DNA from: PALSA-600 sp963842335
GTDB taxonomy: Bacteria > Actinomycetota > Thermoleophilia > Gaiellales > Gaiellaceae
DNA: 64,000 bases
Direction of reading: 5' to 3'
Assembly (NCBI GenBank): GCA_963842335.1
Contig: CAWJGF010000010.1
Span: 248,001-312,000 of the forward strand
Both the position numbers and the translations under genes were made by a program. Below, one piece after another: positions 41,215 to 50,020 of the stretch. How positions within the stretch are numbered: the stretch's first letter is position 1; each line of letters starts with the position of its first letter. The notes under the pieces are model-generated. The model ran no database searches and was not told the DNA's origin. It was given only the letters and a program-made list of their open reading frames with translations.

Positions 41215-44157
41215 ATGTTGGTCTGCGCGAGTTGTGGTCATGAGAACCCCGGTGAGGCGCGCTTTTGCATGTCGTGTGCTGCGTCGCTGGTTGTTGCTTC
41301 TTCGGCGCGTGAGGTGCGGAAGACGGTGTCGGTGGTGTTCTGTGATGTGGTTGGTTCGACTGCGCTTGGCGAGTCGGTTGATCCGGAAGTGCTGCGGGCG
41401 TTGTTGGCCCGTTATTTCGTGCGGATGAGCGGGATCATGGAGTCGCATGGTGGGAGGGTGGATAAGTTCATTGGTGATGCGGTGATGGCGGTCTTCGGGG
41501 TCCCGCAGGCGCATGAGGATGATGCGTTGCGGGCGTGTCGGGCGGCGGTGGAGATGCGCGATGCGCTTCCGGAGCTCGGCCTTCGGGGCCGGATCGGTGT
41601 GAACACCGGGGAGGTGGTGACGGGGACGGCGGAGCGGTTGGTGACCGGGGACGCGGTCAACGTCGCGGCGCGCTTCGAGCAGGCGGCGTCGCCGGGCGAG
41701 GTGCTGATCGGCGAGACGACGCAGGCGCTTGTCTACGGTGCGGTGGTCGCGGAGCCGGTCGAGCCGCTCGAGCTGAAAGGGAAGTCGGAGCCGATGCCGG
41801 CGTTTCGGCTCGTCTCGGTGTTGAACGCGGTGGAGCGCAGTCACCTCTCGCGGTTCGTCGGCCGCGAGAGCGAGCTGTCGTTGATCGGGGAGGCCTGGCG
41901 GCGCGCGCAGGCGCAGTCGGGCTGTGAGCTGCTGACCGTGGTGGGCGACGCCGGGGTCGGCAAGTCGAGGTTGGTCGCTGAGGCGTTTGCGACGGGCGAG
42001 GCTCGTGTTGTGCGTGGTCGCTGCCTGCCCTACGGGGAGGGGATCACCTACTGGCCGGTCGTCGAGGTGATCAAGCAACTCGGCGTGTTGCCGGTCGATC
42101 CGGCCGCTGCGGCGGCGATCCGCTCGTTGCTGGGCGAGTCGAATCTCGGGACGAGTGGGGATGAGATCGCCTGGGCGTTCCGCAAGCTCCTGGAGCAGCA
42201 GGCGCCGCTTGTCTGCGTCTTCGACGATGTGCAGTGGGGTGAGGAGACGTTCCTTGACCTGATCGAGTCGACGGCGCTGCTCTCGACCGGTGCGCCGCTG
42301 CTTCTGTTGTGTATGGCGCGCCCGGAGCTGCTGGAGCGCCGCCCCGCCTGGCCGGCCACACTCCGGCTCGAGCCACTCCCTCCGCAGCAGGCAGACATCA
42401 TGATCGGCGACGACGTCACTCCGGAGCTGCGTGAGCGGATCGCCCGAGCGGCGGGCGGCAACCCGCTCTTCATCTCGGAGATGCTCGCGATGGCGGCCGA
42501 CAATGCGGAGGTCGAGGTGCCACCGACCCTCAGAGCTCTGCTGGCGATGCGCCTCGACCAGCTCGACGAGGCAGAGCGCAGGGTGCTCGAGCGGGGCTCC
42601 GTCGAGGGCGAGATCTTCCACCGTGGCGCCGTCCAGGCCCTGGCTCCCGAAGAACAGCAGGTCACAACCCGCCTCGCCGCACTCGTCCGCCACCAGCTCG
42701 TGCGCCCCGAGCGCGCCCAGATTACGGGCGACGACGGCTACCGCTTCCGCCACTTGCTGATCCGCGACACCGCCTACGACGCGCTCCCCAAAACCGTCCG
42801 CGCCGACCTGCACCAACGCTTCGCCAACTGGCTCGACCAACACGGCCAGGAACTCGTCGAACGCGACGAAATCGTCGGCTACCACCTCGAACAGGCAGCC
42901 CGCTTGCGTCACGAGCTCGGCGAGTCTGATGTCTCGCTCGCGCTTCGCGCGGGAAATCGACTCGGCGCCGCGGGACACCGCGTCTTTTGGCGCGGGGATC
43001 GGCGGACGGCGGCCGGGTTGCTCGAGCGTGCGCTCGCCCTCGCACGTCCGTATCGGCTCGACTTCCACCTGGAGGCCGAACTCGTAGCCGCGCTCTATCC
43101 GTCCGACGTCGTGCGAGCGGTCGCAGTGGCCGACGCCGCGGCCGAGCGCGCAGTGGCAGCGGGCGACGACGTGGACGTGGCGTTCGCACACACAGTTCGT
43201 GCGCTTGCGCGCCTTCAGAGCCGCCTGTGCTCGGCGGATGAGCTGGAGCGGATCGCCCGGGAGGCGCTGCCGCTGCTCGAAGCCGCGGAGGACGACGCCG
43301 GCCTCGTCTACGTCTGGCACGCGCTTGCCTGGGCCGCCAACATGCGCCAACGATTCGAGGACTGGGCGCTAGCGGCGGAAGCGACGATTCGCTACGCCCG
43401 CCAAGCCGGTACTCCCCACCCAGGCCCGTTCTCGCAAATGCTGGCGGTGCCGCTCGCCGTCGGACCGCGGCCGGCGCGCGAGGCGTTGGCGACGCTCGAC
43501 GACTTGCTCGCCGATCACCCGGAACCCGGGACTTTGCTGGTGCGAGCGCTGCTGCTCGCGATGCTCGACCGGCTGGACGAGGCCTGGGCGGTCGCCCTTC
43601 CGGCGGAGGAACGATTTCGCGAGTTTGGCATCTCGACCGGCGGCGAATGGCTTGCCGAGATCGCCCTGATCGCCGGCGACTACGAAGCAGCAGCCGCCTA
43701 CCTCCTCAACGCCTGCGACGCGCTCGAGGCGAGCGGCAACCGAGGTGAGCTGTCGACCTACGCGGCACTGCTCGGCTGGGTCCTGTGCAAACTCGGCTGC
43801 AACGACGAGGCCGAGATCCGCGCCCGGCAAGGGCGCGAGCTCGGCGATTCCGAGGACGTCATGACGCAACACGTGTGGCGTCAGGCCCAAGCGCTCGTCC
43901 ACTCGGCACGTGGAGTGCATGAAGAGGCGGAACGTCTGGCCCGCGAAGCGGTCGACTGGTCGCGGCGGTCCGACTCACCGTTAAGCCACGGCAACGCGCT
44001 CGTCGACCTGGCCGAGGTGCTCGACGCAGCCGGTCGCCGTGAGGAAGCCGCCAACGCGCTACGCGAAGCGGTCCACCGCTACGAACGCAAGCCGATCATC
44101 CCGCTCGCCCGCCGCACCCGTGAACGGCTCGCAGCGCTTCAAGCTCCGATAGCCTGA
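41215..44157 (+). CDS. Zinc-ribbon, class III nucleotide cyclase and AAA ATPase regulator
   Basis: About 980 residues. A zinc ribbon (CASCGHENPGEARFCMSC) opens the protein, then a class III cyclase domain with both metal aspartates (VVFCDVVGSTAL, VDKFIGDAVMAVFG) and intact substrate residues (GDAVNVAARF), then an AAA_16 ATPase with Walker A VGDAGVGKSR near 41940 and Walker B-like VCVFDDVQWGEE, then TPR-like helices to the end. This architecture is frequent in soil actinomycetes; the cyclase may be catalytic or regulatory. It lacks a DNA-binding domain. ATG at 41215 is preferred over the overlapping TTG at 41212. It is followed by the hairpin repeat and the recombinase gene on the other strand. 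Confidence 0.88.
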   Translation: MLVCASCGHENPGEARFCMSCAASLVVASSAREVRKTVSVVFCDVVGSTALGESVDPEVLRALLARYFVRMSGIMESHGGRVDKFIGDAVMAVFGVPQAHEDDALRACRAAVEMRDALPELGLRGRIGVNTGEVVTGTAERLVTGDAVNVAARFEQAASPGEVLIGETTQALVYGAVVAEPVEPLELKGKSEPMPAFRLVSVLNAVERSHLSRFVGRESELSLIGEAWRRAQAQSGCELLTVVGDAGVGKSRLVAEAFATGEARVVRGRCLPYGEGITYWPVVEVIKQLGVLPVDPAAAAAIRSLLGESNLGTSGDEIAWAFRKLLEQQAPLVCVFDDVQWGEETFLDLIESTALLSTGAPLLLLCMARPELLERRPAWPATLRLEPLPPQQADIMIGDDVTPELRERIARAAGGNPLFISEMLAMAADNAEVEVPPTLRALLAMRLDQLDEAERRVLERGSVEGEIFHRGAVQALAPEEQQVTTRLAALVRHQLVRPERAQITGDDGYRFRHLLIRDTAYDALPKTVRADLHQRFANWLDQHGQELVERDEIVGYHLEQAARLRHELGESDVSLALRAGNRLGAAGHRVFWRGDRRTAAGLLERALALARPYRLDFHLEAELVAALYPSDVVRAVAVADAAAERAVAAGDDVDVAFAHTVRALARLQSRLCSADELERIAREALPLLEAAEDDAGLVYVWHALAWAANMRQRFEDWALAAEATIRYARQAGTPHPGPFSQMLAVPLAVGPRPAREALATLDDLLADHPEPGTLLVRALLLAMLDRLDEAWAVALPAEERFREFGISTGGEWLAEIALIAGDYEAAAAYLLNACDALEASGNRGELSTYAALLGWVLCKLGCNDEAEIRARQGRELGDSEDVMTQHVWRQAQALVHSARGVHEEAERLAREAVDWSRRSDSPLSHGNALVDLAEVLDAAGRREEAANALREAVHRYERKPIIPLARRTRERLAALQAPIA

Positions 44158-44192
44158 TAAACGACTTGCCGAGACGACGGGCTCACCTGGCG

Positions 44193-44233
44193 GTTCGGGG
44201 TCCCGCGGCAGTCGTGCCGCTCGAGGGGGAGGC
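44193..44233 (+). repeat. Hairpin repeat copy after the intact recombinase
   Basis: GTTCGGGGTCCC then GCGGCAGTCGTGCCGC then TCGAGGGGGAGGCC. GCGGCA and TGCCGC form a 6-bp stem around GTCG. It begins at the 3' end of the recombinase gene. Confidence 0.75.
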
Positions 44234-44235
44234 CC

Positions 44236-44886
44236 TCAGTGATCGCTCTGACGCTGTGTCGCCCGGAGGAGAATCTGTCGGACGGTGGCCGCGTACCACT
44301 CCAAGCCACCTTGCGCGGTCGGCACGCCGGACGCATTCAGGCTCTCGGCGATCTTGCGCAGTGAGTCGCCGCGTGCGCGCTGGCGCTGGATCCGCCGAAC
44401 GACGGGCTGCGGCAATGTCGGTGGACGGCCGAGCCTGATTCCATTCGCGCGCTTGACGGCGAGCGCTTCCTTGGTGCGCTGCGAGATCAGCCGCCGCTCG
44501 AATTGAGCGAAGGTTGCGAGCATGTTGGCCATCGCCTCGCCCGTTGGCGTCGAGGTGTCGACGGCGCAGTCGAGCGCGACCAGCGCCCAGCTCTGCTTCT
44601 GTGCCTTCGCCATCAGGGCGGTGAAGTCGAGCATCGAACGCGAAAGCCGGTCGAGCTTGGCCACCACAAGTGCAGACGCCTCTCGAGCTTCGAGCATGCG
44701 CAGGGCCTCTTGGACGCCGGGGCGCTTCATGTCCTTCGCCGAGTAGCCGGCGTCCTCGATCACCTCGACCAGCTGCCAGCCGCGGCGCCGGCACTCCGCG
44801 ACGATCGCGGCGCGTTGAGCCTGGAGCCCGGCGCCACTGTTGCTCTGTTCGTCAGTTGATACGCGCACGTAACCTAGAACACGCAT
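44236..44886 (-). CDS. Serine recombinase (resolvase/invertase family)
   Basis: 216 residues, close to the length of Tn3-type resolvases. Catalytic serine Ser10 in LGYVRVSTDEQ, arginines in VVAKLDRLSRSMLDF, the E-helix region AMANMLATFAQFERRLISQR, and a C-terminal helix-turn-helix RGDSLRKIAESLNASGVPTA. It would cut and rejoin DNA at a palindromic site; a 28-bp res-like palindrome lies upstream at 44965-44992. ATG at 44884-44886 follows AAGGAGGG. Decayed C-termini of close relatives occur at 3246, 7411 and 38850, so a family of such genes has spread through this region. Confidence 0.92.
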   Translation of the reverse strand: MRVLGYVRVSTDEQSNSGAGLQAQRAAIVAECRRRGWQLVEVIEDAGYSAKDMKRPGVQEALRMLEAREASALVVAKLDRLSRSMLDFTALMAKAQKQSWALVALDCAVDTSTPTGEAMANMLATFAQFERRLISQRTKEALAVKRANGIRLGRPPTLPQPVVRRIQRQRARGDSLRKIAESLNASGVPTAQGGLEWYAATVRQILLRATQRQSDH

Positions 44887-44964
44887 GGGAGCTAGCCCTC
44901 CTTTGCCACGACCCCGGCGGTGACAGCCGCGCGGGGTCATATTTTTGCGATGACGTCGCCGCTA

Positions 44965-44992
44965 TGTATAGCAAATGTCCGTATGCAATACA
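44965..44992 (+). promoter_or_regulatory. 28-bp res-like palindrome upstream of recombinase
   Basis: TGTATAGCAAATGTCCGTAT then GCAATACA. The arms TGTATAGC and GCAATACA are complementary at seven of eight positions. Length 28 with TGT...ACA ends is the form of resolvase site I, which also places the recombinase promoter under its own control. Sites II and III are not clear to me. Confidence 0.5.
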
Positions 44993-45071
44993 GAAGGGCT
45001 CTAGTGAAGCAAAGCTCAGACGAGCTCTGGCTCGCTGAGCGCCCTGCGCAACAGCTGGCGCTCATCTGAAC

Positions 45072-45341
45072 TCAGCGCGGCGAGCCGCTCGGGCAATCGG
45101 CGAGGTTGACTACTCCAAGGATGTAACCGCGAAGGAGTGGCTCCTCGGGCAACCAGATGCCGCGCCGACGCGCCCAAGTGTCGGCTTCCCTCCGATCCTT
45201 TCGCAGACCCGCGTGAATCCACAGACGCCCCCGATAGGGCTGACCTTTGCGTAGTGGAGCCCACACTCTGTTCTCTACGTTCTTCCCGGCCTGAAAGATC
45301 GCTGATGCCCATGGCTGTCGCACCGTGAGGATCGGCTCCAT
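45072..45341 (-). CDS. ASCH-domain protein, possibly truncated
   Basis: 89 residues with the ASCH start MEPILTVRQPWASAIFQAGK and NVENRVWAPLRKGQPYRGRL, WIHAGLRKD, ending ILGVVNLADCPSGSPR. ASCH domains bind RNA or modified nucleosides; some members act in translation or as nucleoside-modifying enzymes. The usual strands after GVVxLxDC are missing, so the gene is probably cut at its 3' end. GxT(V/R)ENR is intact. A downstream frame (SSDERQLLRRALSEPELV) may be the end of another gene. Confidence 0.65.
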   Translation of the reverse strand: MEPILTVRQPWASAIFQAGKNVENRVWAPLRKGQPYRGRLWIHAGLRKDRREADTWARRRGIWLPEEPLLRGYILGVVNLADCPSGSPR

Positions 45342-45603
45342 ACGCGGACGCTACTACCCTCGGCGCGAACTGCGGCGGCTGGCGCGGTGCCTGCTGGTTC
45401 GTGTTAGTCACTTTGGACCGGCCTCGCCTCATATGGGCCTCAGACGCACTCCCGAGTCGAGGCAAGTAACGTGCGACGTCCGGAGCGAGAGGGCATAGGC
45501 TGCTTCTGTCCATACCTCGGAGTCGGGGCCGCCAAGAACGATGATCAACGCAGGAGTCGTCCTTCGAAGCCTCGTCGGGGAGCAACTAGCGACCGCGGCG
45601 CAC

Positions 45604-45631
45604 AAGAGAGGCCCGCGAGCAGGCCTCTCTT
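45604..45631 (+). terminator. Perfect 10-bp hairpin terminator
   Basis: AAGAGAGGCC and GGCCTCTCTT pair fully around an 8-base loop and are followed by CACTT. It has no intact gene directly upstream, so it may be left over from a lost one. Confidence 0.6.
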
Positions 45632-45748
45632 CACTTGCGGTGCTAATTGGGTTCTAGCTCGTTGAAGTTGCGGCGACCTGCTGCGAACCGCTCATGTGAC
45701 AGGTAGTCCCGTCTGCACTCATGAAGAGGTCCCACTGGCCCGAGTTGA

Positions 45749-45782
45749 TTGATCAGCGCGTTTCCTCTGAAGACAACAGAAG
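45749..45782 (+). repeat. 34-base dispersed repeat, copy 2
   Basis: TTGATCAGCGCGTTTCCTCT then GAAGACAACAGAAG; see 18899-18932. Confidence 0.65.
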
Positions 45783-45919
45783 ACCACAGACGAACACATC
45801 CAAGCGGCACGCCCGCAACCGGATCATTACGCCGGTACCACCGGGCCTTCCGATGCGATGCTTCAGCTCAGCGGGAACGGTGCAGCCGGAGCGGCGCTCC
45901 GGCTGCGCGCGTGTGCCAA

Positions 45920-46954
45920 CTACGGGCGGGCGAGGTCGACTCCGTGCGGCCGACCTGGGTAGTCGAGTGTCTGGACGATCGCGTTGTTCTGTTTGTGGTC
46001 GATGACCGCGACACCGGCGCCCGGCCCTTCGAAGGCTGCGAAGGTGAAGCGGCCGTTCGGTGAGGTCCATTGGTGGCCCGCGATCGTTCCTGGGCCGCCG
46101 ATGGTGACGATGTCGTAGTTCAGTGTCGCCGTGTCGATGATCGCGACCTGTGCCGGTGTGCCGCGCAGCCCGACGGTCAGGAGCTTTTCGTTCGCAGATA
46201 GCTGGAGCGTGTCGGGGAGTGTGTTGGCGCCTAGGGCCAGGTTGCCGGTGACGACGTGTTGCACGAGGTCGACGATCCGGAGCGTGCTGGCGACCCTTCC
46301 CGTGACATACGCGGTCTTGCCGTCGTGGGTGACTGCGAGTTCGTGTGCGTTGGGGACGTCGGCACTCCAGAGCAGCTCACCGGTGCGCGGATCGAGGGCG
46401 ATCAGCTTGCCGGTGGCGTCGCTGGCGACGTAGAGGGTCTGCCCGTCCTGGGAGAAGACTCCTGCGTGAGCTCGTCCGTTCGTCGTTGTGGGATCGGTAT
46501 CCCACGGCCCGAGGAGCGAGTCCGTCTTGGTGTCGACGACAGCCACCATGTCGGTCCCGTAGAGGCCGACCGAGATGAGGTTGCCGCCGCTGCTCGCGTG
46601 TACGTGGTGCGGTCGCGACCCGACCGGCATGAAGATCCGCTTCAGCACCTCGCCCGTCCCGGCGTCGACGATCGCGATCGCCGGCGGCGAGCCGAACTCC
46701 TCCGAGACGTACAGCTTGCCCTTCGCGTAAGCGAGGTCGCCCGGTTGCGAGTTCGCGGCCATCGCGACCGTTTGCATGACGCTGCCGGTTGCCGCGTCGA
46801 AGGAGCGGATCGTGTTCGCGCCGCGGTTCGCGACCCAGATCGTCCCGTTCACGTCTCGGTTGTCCGGCCGTCCGGCGAACGCAACCGAAACGATCGCGGT
46901 GACGGCAACAATGCCGGCGAGCAGCGCGACGAAGATACGAGCCTGCCTGTTCAT
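45920..46954 (-). CDS. Secreted YncE-like beta-propeller protein
   Basis: 344 residues with a signal segment (IFVALLAGIVAVTAIVSVAF) and seven repeated blades, each ending with the pattern of YVTN propellers: GTIWVANRGANTIRSFDAAT, KLYVSEEFGSPPAIAIVDAG, TLYVASDATGKLIALDPRTG, KTAYVTGRVASTLRIVDLVQ. It should be a periplasmic or cell-surface scaffold. It is divergent from the LysR gene at 47091, the normal arrangement for a LysR target, so control by that regulator is likely. CAAGGAGGACGAG precedes the ATG. Confidence 0.82.
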   Translation of the reverse strand: MNRQARIFVALLAGIVAVTAIVSVAFAGRPDNRDVNGTIWVANRGANTIRSFDAATGSVMQTVAMAANSQPGDLAYAKGKLYVSEEFGSPPAIAIVDAGTGEVLKRIFMPVGSRPHHVHASSGGNLISVGLYGTDMVAVVDTKTDSLLGPWDTDPTTTNGRAHAGVFSQDGQTLYVASDATGKLIALDPRTGELLWSADVPNAHELAVTHDGKTAYVTGRVASTLRIVDLVQHVVTGNLALGANTLPDTLQLSANEKLLTVGLRGTPAQVAIIDTATLNYDIVTIGGPGTIAGHQWTSPNGRFTFAAFEGPGAGVAVIDHKQNNAIVQTLDYPGRPHGVDLARP

Positions 46955-47090
46955 TTCTCGTCCTCCTTGGAAGCGAAGCCGTGTCCCGAGCGGAACTCCC
47001 TGAATGTGGCCGCCGAACTTGGCCCGACGCTACGACCGCTCGTTTCAAAACACAAATACATATTCAGACCGGGCGATATAACTACGAGTT

Positions 47091-47975
47091 ATGGATGTGG
47101 AGCCGCGGCTACGCGCCTTTGCCGCCCTGGCGCGCGAGCGATCGTTCTCGCGCGCGGCCGAGGCTCTGTATGTCAGCCAGCCCGCGATCTCCAAGCATGT
47201 CGCGTCGCTGGAGGCTGAGCTCGGGGTCCAACTCGTAGTGCGTGGGCGTCCCGAAGCCACGCTGACACTCGCCGGACAAACGCTCGCGGACTACGTACTC
47301 CGCGCCGAGGCGCTACTCGCAAACGGGCGCCGCGCCTTCGCAGCAGGCCTGAACGACGAGGCCGGGACGCTGTCGATTGCGGCATCCGGTATCCCCGGCA
47401 CCTACCTCCTCCCCATCGCACTGGCGCACTTCCACGAGCACCACCCGAGGATCGAGATCGAGTTCCAACTCGCCACATCCAGCGGCGCGCTCGACATCGT
47501 GCGCGCGCACCAGGTCGAGGTCGCGGTCGTCGGCGGCATGACGGTGCCTCCAGAGCTCGAGGCCGAGGCGCTCGCCGAAGACGAGGTCGTCCTCGTCGGC
47601 CCGCCGACACTCGGCACGGATCGCATCCGTCCAAAGGACCTCGAGGGACTGACCTGGATCACACGCGAGGAGGGCTCGGCGACTCGGGCGGCGGTGGAAA
47701 CCGCGCGCTGGCAGATCGGACTTCGCCCAGTGCGCACACTCGAGCTCCCATCCTGGGAGGCGGTGAAGCTGACAGTCGCGAGCGGAGCGGGAATCGCGGC
47801 GATCAGCCGGTTCGCTCTCGAGCTCGAACTCGAGGCACGGACGCTCGTCGTGTTGGATGTTCCGCGCTGGCGGGTGGCTCGGACGATCGCGGCGATCACT
47901 GCCCGACACATCCCACTGACGCCGCCGGCGGAGCAATTCCTCGCGCTGCTCCGCGAAACGTTGGCGTCCGCGTGA
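47091..47975 (+). CDS. LysR-family transcriptional regulator
   Basis: 294 residues. N-terminal winged helix-turn-helix (ALARERSFSRAAEALYVSQP, AISKHVASLEAELGVQLVVR) and the LysR co-inducer domain (GTLSIAASGIPGTYLLPIAL to LTLAGQTLADYVLRAEALL region and VKLTVASGAGIAAISRFALE). ATG at 47091. It is divergent from the YncE-like gene with a 136-bp gap containing AT-rich TCAGACCGGGCGATATAAC, a plausible operator and promoter region. Its ligand is unknown. Confidence 0.88.
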   Translation: MDVEPRLRAFAALARERSFSRAAEALYVSQPAISKHVASLEAELGVQLVVRGRPEATLTLAGQTLADYVLRAEALLANGRRAFAAGLNDEAGTLSIAASGIPGTYLLPIALAHFHEHHPRIEIEFQLATSSGALDIVRAHQVEVAVVGGMTVPPELEAEALAEDEVVLVGPPTLGTDRIRPKDLEGLTWITREEGSATRAAVETARWQIGLRPVRTLELPSWEAVKLTVASGAGIAAISRFALELELEARTLVVLDVPRWRVARTIAAITARHIPLTPPAEQFLALLRETLASA

Positions 47976-48200
47976 GACGCCGCCTTAGCCGTCACCACCC
48001 CGTTTGCCTGACGTGCGAACGGCAAGGACCGGATCATGAGCTGGTGAGTCCCTTCGTCGCGCGCGGGATGAGCGTGTGCGGAGATCACTCGCTCTCCCCC
48101 GCAACCGATCCCACACCTCAATCGCGCTCGTCAGGGACGGTCTGACGTAAGGACGCAAGCGCAAGCGAGGATCTTCGCGTTGTTGCGCACCGCCCCTCGG

Positions 48201-48665
48201 ATGGTTGCTAGAAGACTGGTGGTGAGCAGTCGCGCGGAGCGTGACAATCTGGTGGTTCGGCCGTTTGAAAGCCGTGATGAGGAGGCGGTTCTGGCTCTTT
48301 GGGAGTCGGCTGGGTTGACGCGTCCGTGGAACGACCCGCGCAAAGACATCGCGCGCAAGCTAAAAGTGCAGCGCGAGTGGTTTCTTGTTGCCGTCCACGG
48401 CGGTGAGGTGGTGGGGTCGGCAATGGCGGGGTATGACGGCCATCGTGGCTGGGTGAACTACGTCGCTGTCTTGCCGAGCATGCGGCTTGGAGGGGTTGGG
48501 CGGGCGCTGATGGCTGCGGTCGAGGTGCAGTTGCGTGATGCGGGCTGCCCGAAGATCAATCTTCAGGTGCGCGCGACAAATGAGGAGGCGATCGGCTTCT
48601 ATCGAGCCCTTGGCTACTCCTTTGACGATGTCGTCAGCTTGGGTCGACGCCTCGAACACGATTAG
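48201..48665 (+). CDS. GNAT acetyltransferase
   Basis: About 154 residues: NLVVRPFESRDEEAVLALWE, LVAVHGGEVVGSAMAGYDGH, YVAVLPSMRLGGVGRALMAA, VRATNEEAIGFYRALGYSFD. The acetyl-CoA loop is RLGGVG. It resembles the YpeA group. ATG at 48201 and GTG at 48222 are both possible; neither has a strong ribosome site. The gap 47976-48200 holds nothing supported. Confidence 0.75.
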   Translation: MVARRLVVSSRAERDNLVVRPFESRDEEAVLALWESAGLTRPWNDPRKDIARKLKVQREWFLVAVHGGEVVGSAMAGYDGHRGWVNYVAVLPSMRLGGVGRALMAAVEVQLRDAGCPKINLQVRATNEEAIGFYRALGYSFDDVVSLGRRLEHD

Positions 48666-48779
48666 CCGCAAGCATCCGCGCCAGGCCGAGCTGAAGGGCC
48701 TCCCACGGCACCCACCAGCTCTACTCGCTTGCCCTCACTCGAATCAACGCCCGCGCGCCTCACGCCTTCACACTCTCAG

Positions 48780-48812
48780 GCGTCACTGCGAAGCACTCGC
48801 CCAGGCGAGCGG
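48780..48812 (+). repeat. 3'-flank repeat copy (AGCACTCGCCCAGGCGAGC)
   Basis: GCGTCACTGCGA then AGCACTCGCCCAGGCGAGCGG. CTCGC and GCGAG form a 5-bp hairpin around CCAG. It lies about 100 bases past the stop of the pentapeptide gene. Confidence 0.7.
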
Positions 48813-48913
48813 TACGACGGCGAACTCGTAGTCGAGAGCCGGCCCAATCGCGCTGAGTAGGGTGGAACCTATGGACAGAACGAGGTGGACAGGGCCGGCG
48901 GCGATCCGAACGC

Positions 48914-49621
48914 CTACGGGGGTACGTTCGTCGCCTGCTTGCGCTGTGCGTCCGTGAGCATCACGCCCGTGAGGTTGGCGCCCTCGAGGTTCGCGCCGGT
49001 CAGGTTCGCCCCGCCGAGCCGCGCGTCCGTGAGGTCGGCGTCCCCGAGGTAGGCGTCCCGGAGGATGGCGTCCCGAAGGATGGCGTCCCGAAGGTTGGCA
49101 TTCGTGAGGTCGGTGCCCTCGAGGTCTACACCCTCGAGGTAGGCGTCCGTGAGGTTTGCCCCAGTGAGGTTGGCGCCATTCAGGTTGACCCGGCGGCTCT
49201 CGGTGTCGAGGAGCCGGGCCTCGGTCAAGAAAAGTACCGCCTCGCCTTTTCGCTCTCCGTTCAAGCGGCGAAGCGCGGCGAGGGTGACGGTGCGCGCGAC
49301 GGCCCTGACCGCATCGCCCTCCTTGGAGGTCAGTAGTTTCTTATCCAGCATCAGGCCGCTCATCTGGATGAAATACGCCTGGAGCGTCGCGTCTTGCCGC
49401 GCTTTTTCGGCGGCGACTCGATCCGCTGCGATGCGCCGATCCTCCCGATTGTTGTCGCTCCTCGTCTGCGAGTAGCTCCATACAAACGTGACCCCGATCA
49501 GGATCGCGGGCACGATCAGCAACTGCAGCCAGTCCCAGAGGGTCTTGGCGGGCTGCACCTCTTCGTCGGGCGCCTTCTTCCAGCGCCGTTCTCCTATGCC
49601 GAGCCACTCGCTCCAGCGCAT
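48914..49621 (-). CDS. Membrane-anchored pentapeptide-repeat protein
   Basis: 235 residues. One transmembrane helix near residues 33-50 (LLIVPAILIGVTFVWSYSQ), then a charged helical segment with EDRRIAADRVAAEKARQDAT, then from about residue 145 a run of A(N/D)LxG/xx pentapeptides (VNLNGANLTGANLTDAYLEG to TGANLEGANLTGVML), which fold as a right-handed beta-helix. Related proteins have varied roles; DNA gyrase protection is known for soluble members only. The DNA coding the repeats is itself a 15-base tandem array. Confidence 0.8.
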   Translation of the reverse strand: MRWSEWLGIGERRWKKAPDEEVQPAKTLWDWLQLLIVPAILIGVTFVWSYSQTRSDNNREDRRIAADRVAAEKARQDATLQAYFIQMSGLMLDKKLLTSKEGDAVRAVARTVTLAALRRLNGERKGEAVLFLTEARLLDTESRRVNLNGANLTGANLTDAYLEGVDLEGTDLTNANLRDAILRDAILRDAYLGDADLTDARLGGANLTGANLEGANLTGVMLTDAQRKQATNVPP

Positions 49622-49857
49622 GAGCGTGATACTCGCTCATCCCCCACCGTACGGCCACCCCCGCGCCCCGGCTCTTCACGCCAAGTAGTGTGGATTCGTT
49701 AGGCCAGAACTCGGTAGCCGGGCCACCCTCATACCGCTCCGCCGCGAATAGACCTAATCGTGTTTAGCTGGCCCTCGCCGAAGCCAACCAGCTCGAACTG
49801 AGCAACCACCCCCAACCGGCGAATGCGCAGGGCGCCACCATCATCGAACTTCGTCCA

Positions 49858-49980
49858 GGCGCTTGAGCATCTCCGAGCAGCTCTGAGCGCCCATCGCTGG
49901 CCGGATATGCGGTGGAAGACGGCGAACTCGAACCGCTGCGCAGCGACCCCCGCTTCTCAGCGATAGTGGCGGTGCCCTGA
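49858..49980 (+). pseudogene. C-terminal TPR-type tail fragment, copy 2
   Basis: Aligns base by base with 37256-37382 (TTGAGCATCTCCGAGCAG in both, GGATATGCGGTGGAAGA, GCTTCTCAGCGAT), with a four-base deletion that breaks the frame. Reading across it gives GYAVEDGELEPLRSDPRFSA. Remaining parts of 49622-50076 show no gene. Confidence 0.5.
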
Positions 49981-50020
49981 CGACGGAATACATTCCTGAA
50001 CGGTGAAACAGACCGGCGGC

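Larger units (their letters stand above)
45342..45919. other. Degenerate region with terminator and 34-base repeat
   Basis: No intact gene. It holds a perfect hairpin at 45604-45631 and the second copy of the 34-base repeat at 45749-45782. Confidence 0.4.

Noticed and set aside
41131..43350. Open minus-strand frame of 739 codons opposite the cyclase/ATPase gene
   Set aside because: Arg-rich low-complexity product caused by the GC-rich third positions of the real plus-strand gene, which has clear domains.
48960..49190. Tandem 15-base repeats as a possible CRISPR or minisatellite
   Set aside because: They encode the pentapeptide repeats of the gene on the minus strand; no spacers.
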